From positions 1 to 61,732 of the forward strand of contig NZ_BSOS01000025.1 in assembly GCF_030160635.1 (NCBI RefSeq): DNA of 61,732 nt, written 5' to 3'. Numbering within the stretch: the first letter of the stretch is position 1; each line of letters opens with the position of its first letter. The DNA is from Acidocella aquatica. Its GTDB lineage: Bacteria > Pseudomonadota > Alphaproteobacteria > Acetobacterales > Acetobacteraceae. The notes beneath the pieces are model-generated. The model was not told the origin of the DNA and ran no database searches. It saw only the letters and a list, made by a program, of their open reading frames with translations. Made by a program: the position numbers and the translations under genes. Of the stretch, positions 60,818 through 61,732 are shown piece by piece.

Positions 60818-61732
60818 ATGCTTAACCCCAGTTCCATGACCCAGCAGAAATCCACCACCTCGCTCATCTATCGCTTATGGCGCGACCATGTGCGCCACTA
60901 CCGCGGGCGCATTGTGCTCATCGTGGTCGCGACACTGGTGATGTCGGGTACCACGGCGGCCTATCCGGCGCTGATCAAATGGGCCTTCGACATGTTCTCC
61001 CATAAAGACCCGCGCATCCTCTACCAGGTGCCGGTGCTGGTGCTTATCATCACCACCATCAAGGGCCTCTCGATGTATTTCCAGTCCGTGCTGACGCAGG
61101 ACATGGTGCTCCAGGTGATCCGCCGCCTCCAGGTGGCCATGTTCCGCCACCTCTCCAACGCCTCCCTGGCGCGGGTGGAGCGCGAGGCCCCGGCGCAGAT
61201 CGCCGCCCGTTTCACCACCGATGCCACCGTCATCCGTGACGCCATGGCCCGCGCGGTGAGCGCCGTGGCCGACGCCACCACCCTGGCCGGGCTGGTTGTC
61301 ACCATGATCGTGATCGACTGGAAATTAAGCCTAATCGCCGCCGTGCTCTACCCGCTGGCCGGCATCCCGGTGCAAAAAATCGGCCAGCGCATGCGCCATG
61401 CCTCGGACGGCATGCAGGGCCAGATGGGCCAGGCCGCCGCCATGTTGAACGAGAGTTTCGCCCAGGCCCGCACCGTGCGCGCCTACGGCCTGGAGAAGCA
61501 CGAGCAGAAACGCGCCAACAAAACCTTCGACCAGCTCTACCACTCGCTGCTGCGCATGACCCAGATCCGCTCCCGGCTGGACCCGATGCTCGAAGTGCTG
61601 GGCGGCCTCGCGGTGGCCATGGTCATCGGCTTCGAGGGCTGGCGCAACGCCACCGGCGGCAGCGGTGTGGGCAATTTCATGGGCTTCATCTCGGCCCTGC
61701 TCATCGCCAGCCGCCCCTTGCGCGCGCTGGGC
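60818..61732 (+). CDS. MsbA-like ABC exporter, N-terminal part (runs off the window)
   Basis: An open frame from ATG 60818 (or ATG 60836, same frame) continues past the right edge of the window. The visible about 300 residues form the membrane domain of an ABC exporter half-transporter: four to five hydrophobic segments, a RRLQVAMFRHL coupling helix and RTVRAYGLEKHE, which matches the MsbA lipid A flippase group. The ATPase domain is outside the window, so the assignment rests on the membrane domain only. Confidence 0.8.
   Translation, partial: MLNPSSMTQQKSTTSLIYRLWRDHVRHYRGRIVLIVVATLVMSGTTAAYPALIKWAFDMFSHKDPRILYQVPVLVLIITTIKGLSMYFQSVLTQDMVLQVIRRLQVAMFRHLSNASLARVEREAPAQIAARFTTDATVIRDAMARAVSAVADATTLAGLVVTMIVIDWKLSLIAAVLYPLAGIPVQKIGQRMRHASDGMQGQMGQAAAMLNESFAQARTVRAYGLEKHEQKRANKTFDQLYHSLLRMTQIRSRLDPMLEVLGGLAVAMVIGFEGWRNATGGSGVGNFMGFISALLIASRPLRALG

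Overview
The window is GC-rich, densely packed bacterial DNA from a Gram-negative aerobe: two RND efflux systems, ExbB/ExbD/TonB with an outer-membrane receptor, and lipoprotein export. Gene style (ATGA/TTGA stop-start overlaps, GTG and TTG starts, an alphaproteobacterial-type IlvB with GEA in place of GDG) and an Acidithiobacillus-like sulfide:quinone oxidoreductase suggest an alphaproteobacterium, perhaps an acidophilic member of Acetobacteraceae. That taxonomic placement is inference. No rRNA, tRNA, CRISPR array or insertion sequence was seen.

Layout. 0.2-1.9 kb: amino-acid/polyamine-type APC permease. 2.3-11.4 kb: a two-armed sulfide/persulfide detoxification regulon. The left arm is sqr, thioredoxin-2, a DUF2892 membrane protein and an AhpD-like protein. 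The right arm is a BigR/SqrR-type sensor, a rhodanese, an RND adaptor and pump, an ETHE1-like persulfide dioxygenase and a TauE/SafE exporter. Both arms start from one 36-bp palindrome. 11.4-16.5 kb: hemW-thrC-M16 peptidase-pmbA on the minus strand. 16.6-19.5 kb: ABC exporter, histidine phosphatase and SYLF protein. 19.6-25.0 kb: frmA-serB facing miaA, then ilvB-ilvN.

25.1-27.2 kb is a small accessory island: a solitary DndB-like (DGQHR-family) protein with an operator-containing promoter, diverging from an AbrB-type antitoxin/Doc toxin pair. 27.3-33.4 kb: membrane-anchored GH17 protein, CoA-binding protein, polar amino-acid ABC importer, short Hsp70 homologue. 33.5-39.0 kb: complete tripartite RND efflux operon. 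39.1-45.5 kb: a small secreted protein, a polyamine-type ABC importer with an AraC regulator, and a DMT exporter that overlaps the regulator tail-to-tail. 45.6-50.0 kb: exbB-exbD, TonB-dependent receptor and tonB. 50.1-54.8 kb: DUF2147 protein, rimI, tsaB, nitroreductase, NifU-like protein, and a PAS-GGDEF-EAL protein.

54.8-59.4 kb is a lower-GC catabolic cluster: an extradiol dioxygenase-like protein, both subunits of a Rieske ring-hydroxylating oxygenase, a cytochrome P450, and a divergent Rieske ferredoxin, with no reductase in view. 59.6-61.7 kb: cytochrome c, a CX5R phosphatase and a truncated MsbA-like ABC exporter.

The most noteworthy observations are the palindrome that appears to hold two face-to-face promoters for the sulfide regulon (with a predicted leaderless regulator mRNA), an RND pump inside that regulon, and the orphan DndB-like gene whose promoter spacer is a perfect palindrome. 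Coordinates and motif positions were read by eye; all functional calls come from family recognition, without database searches.
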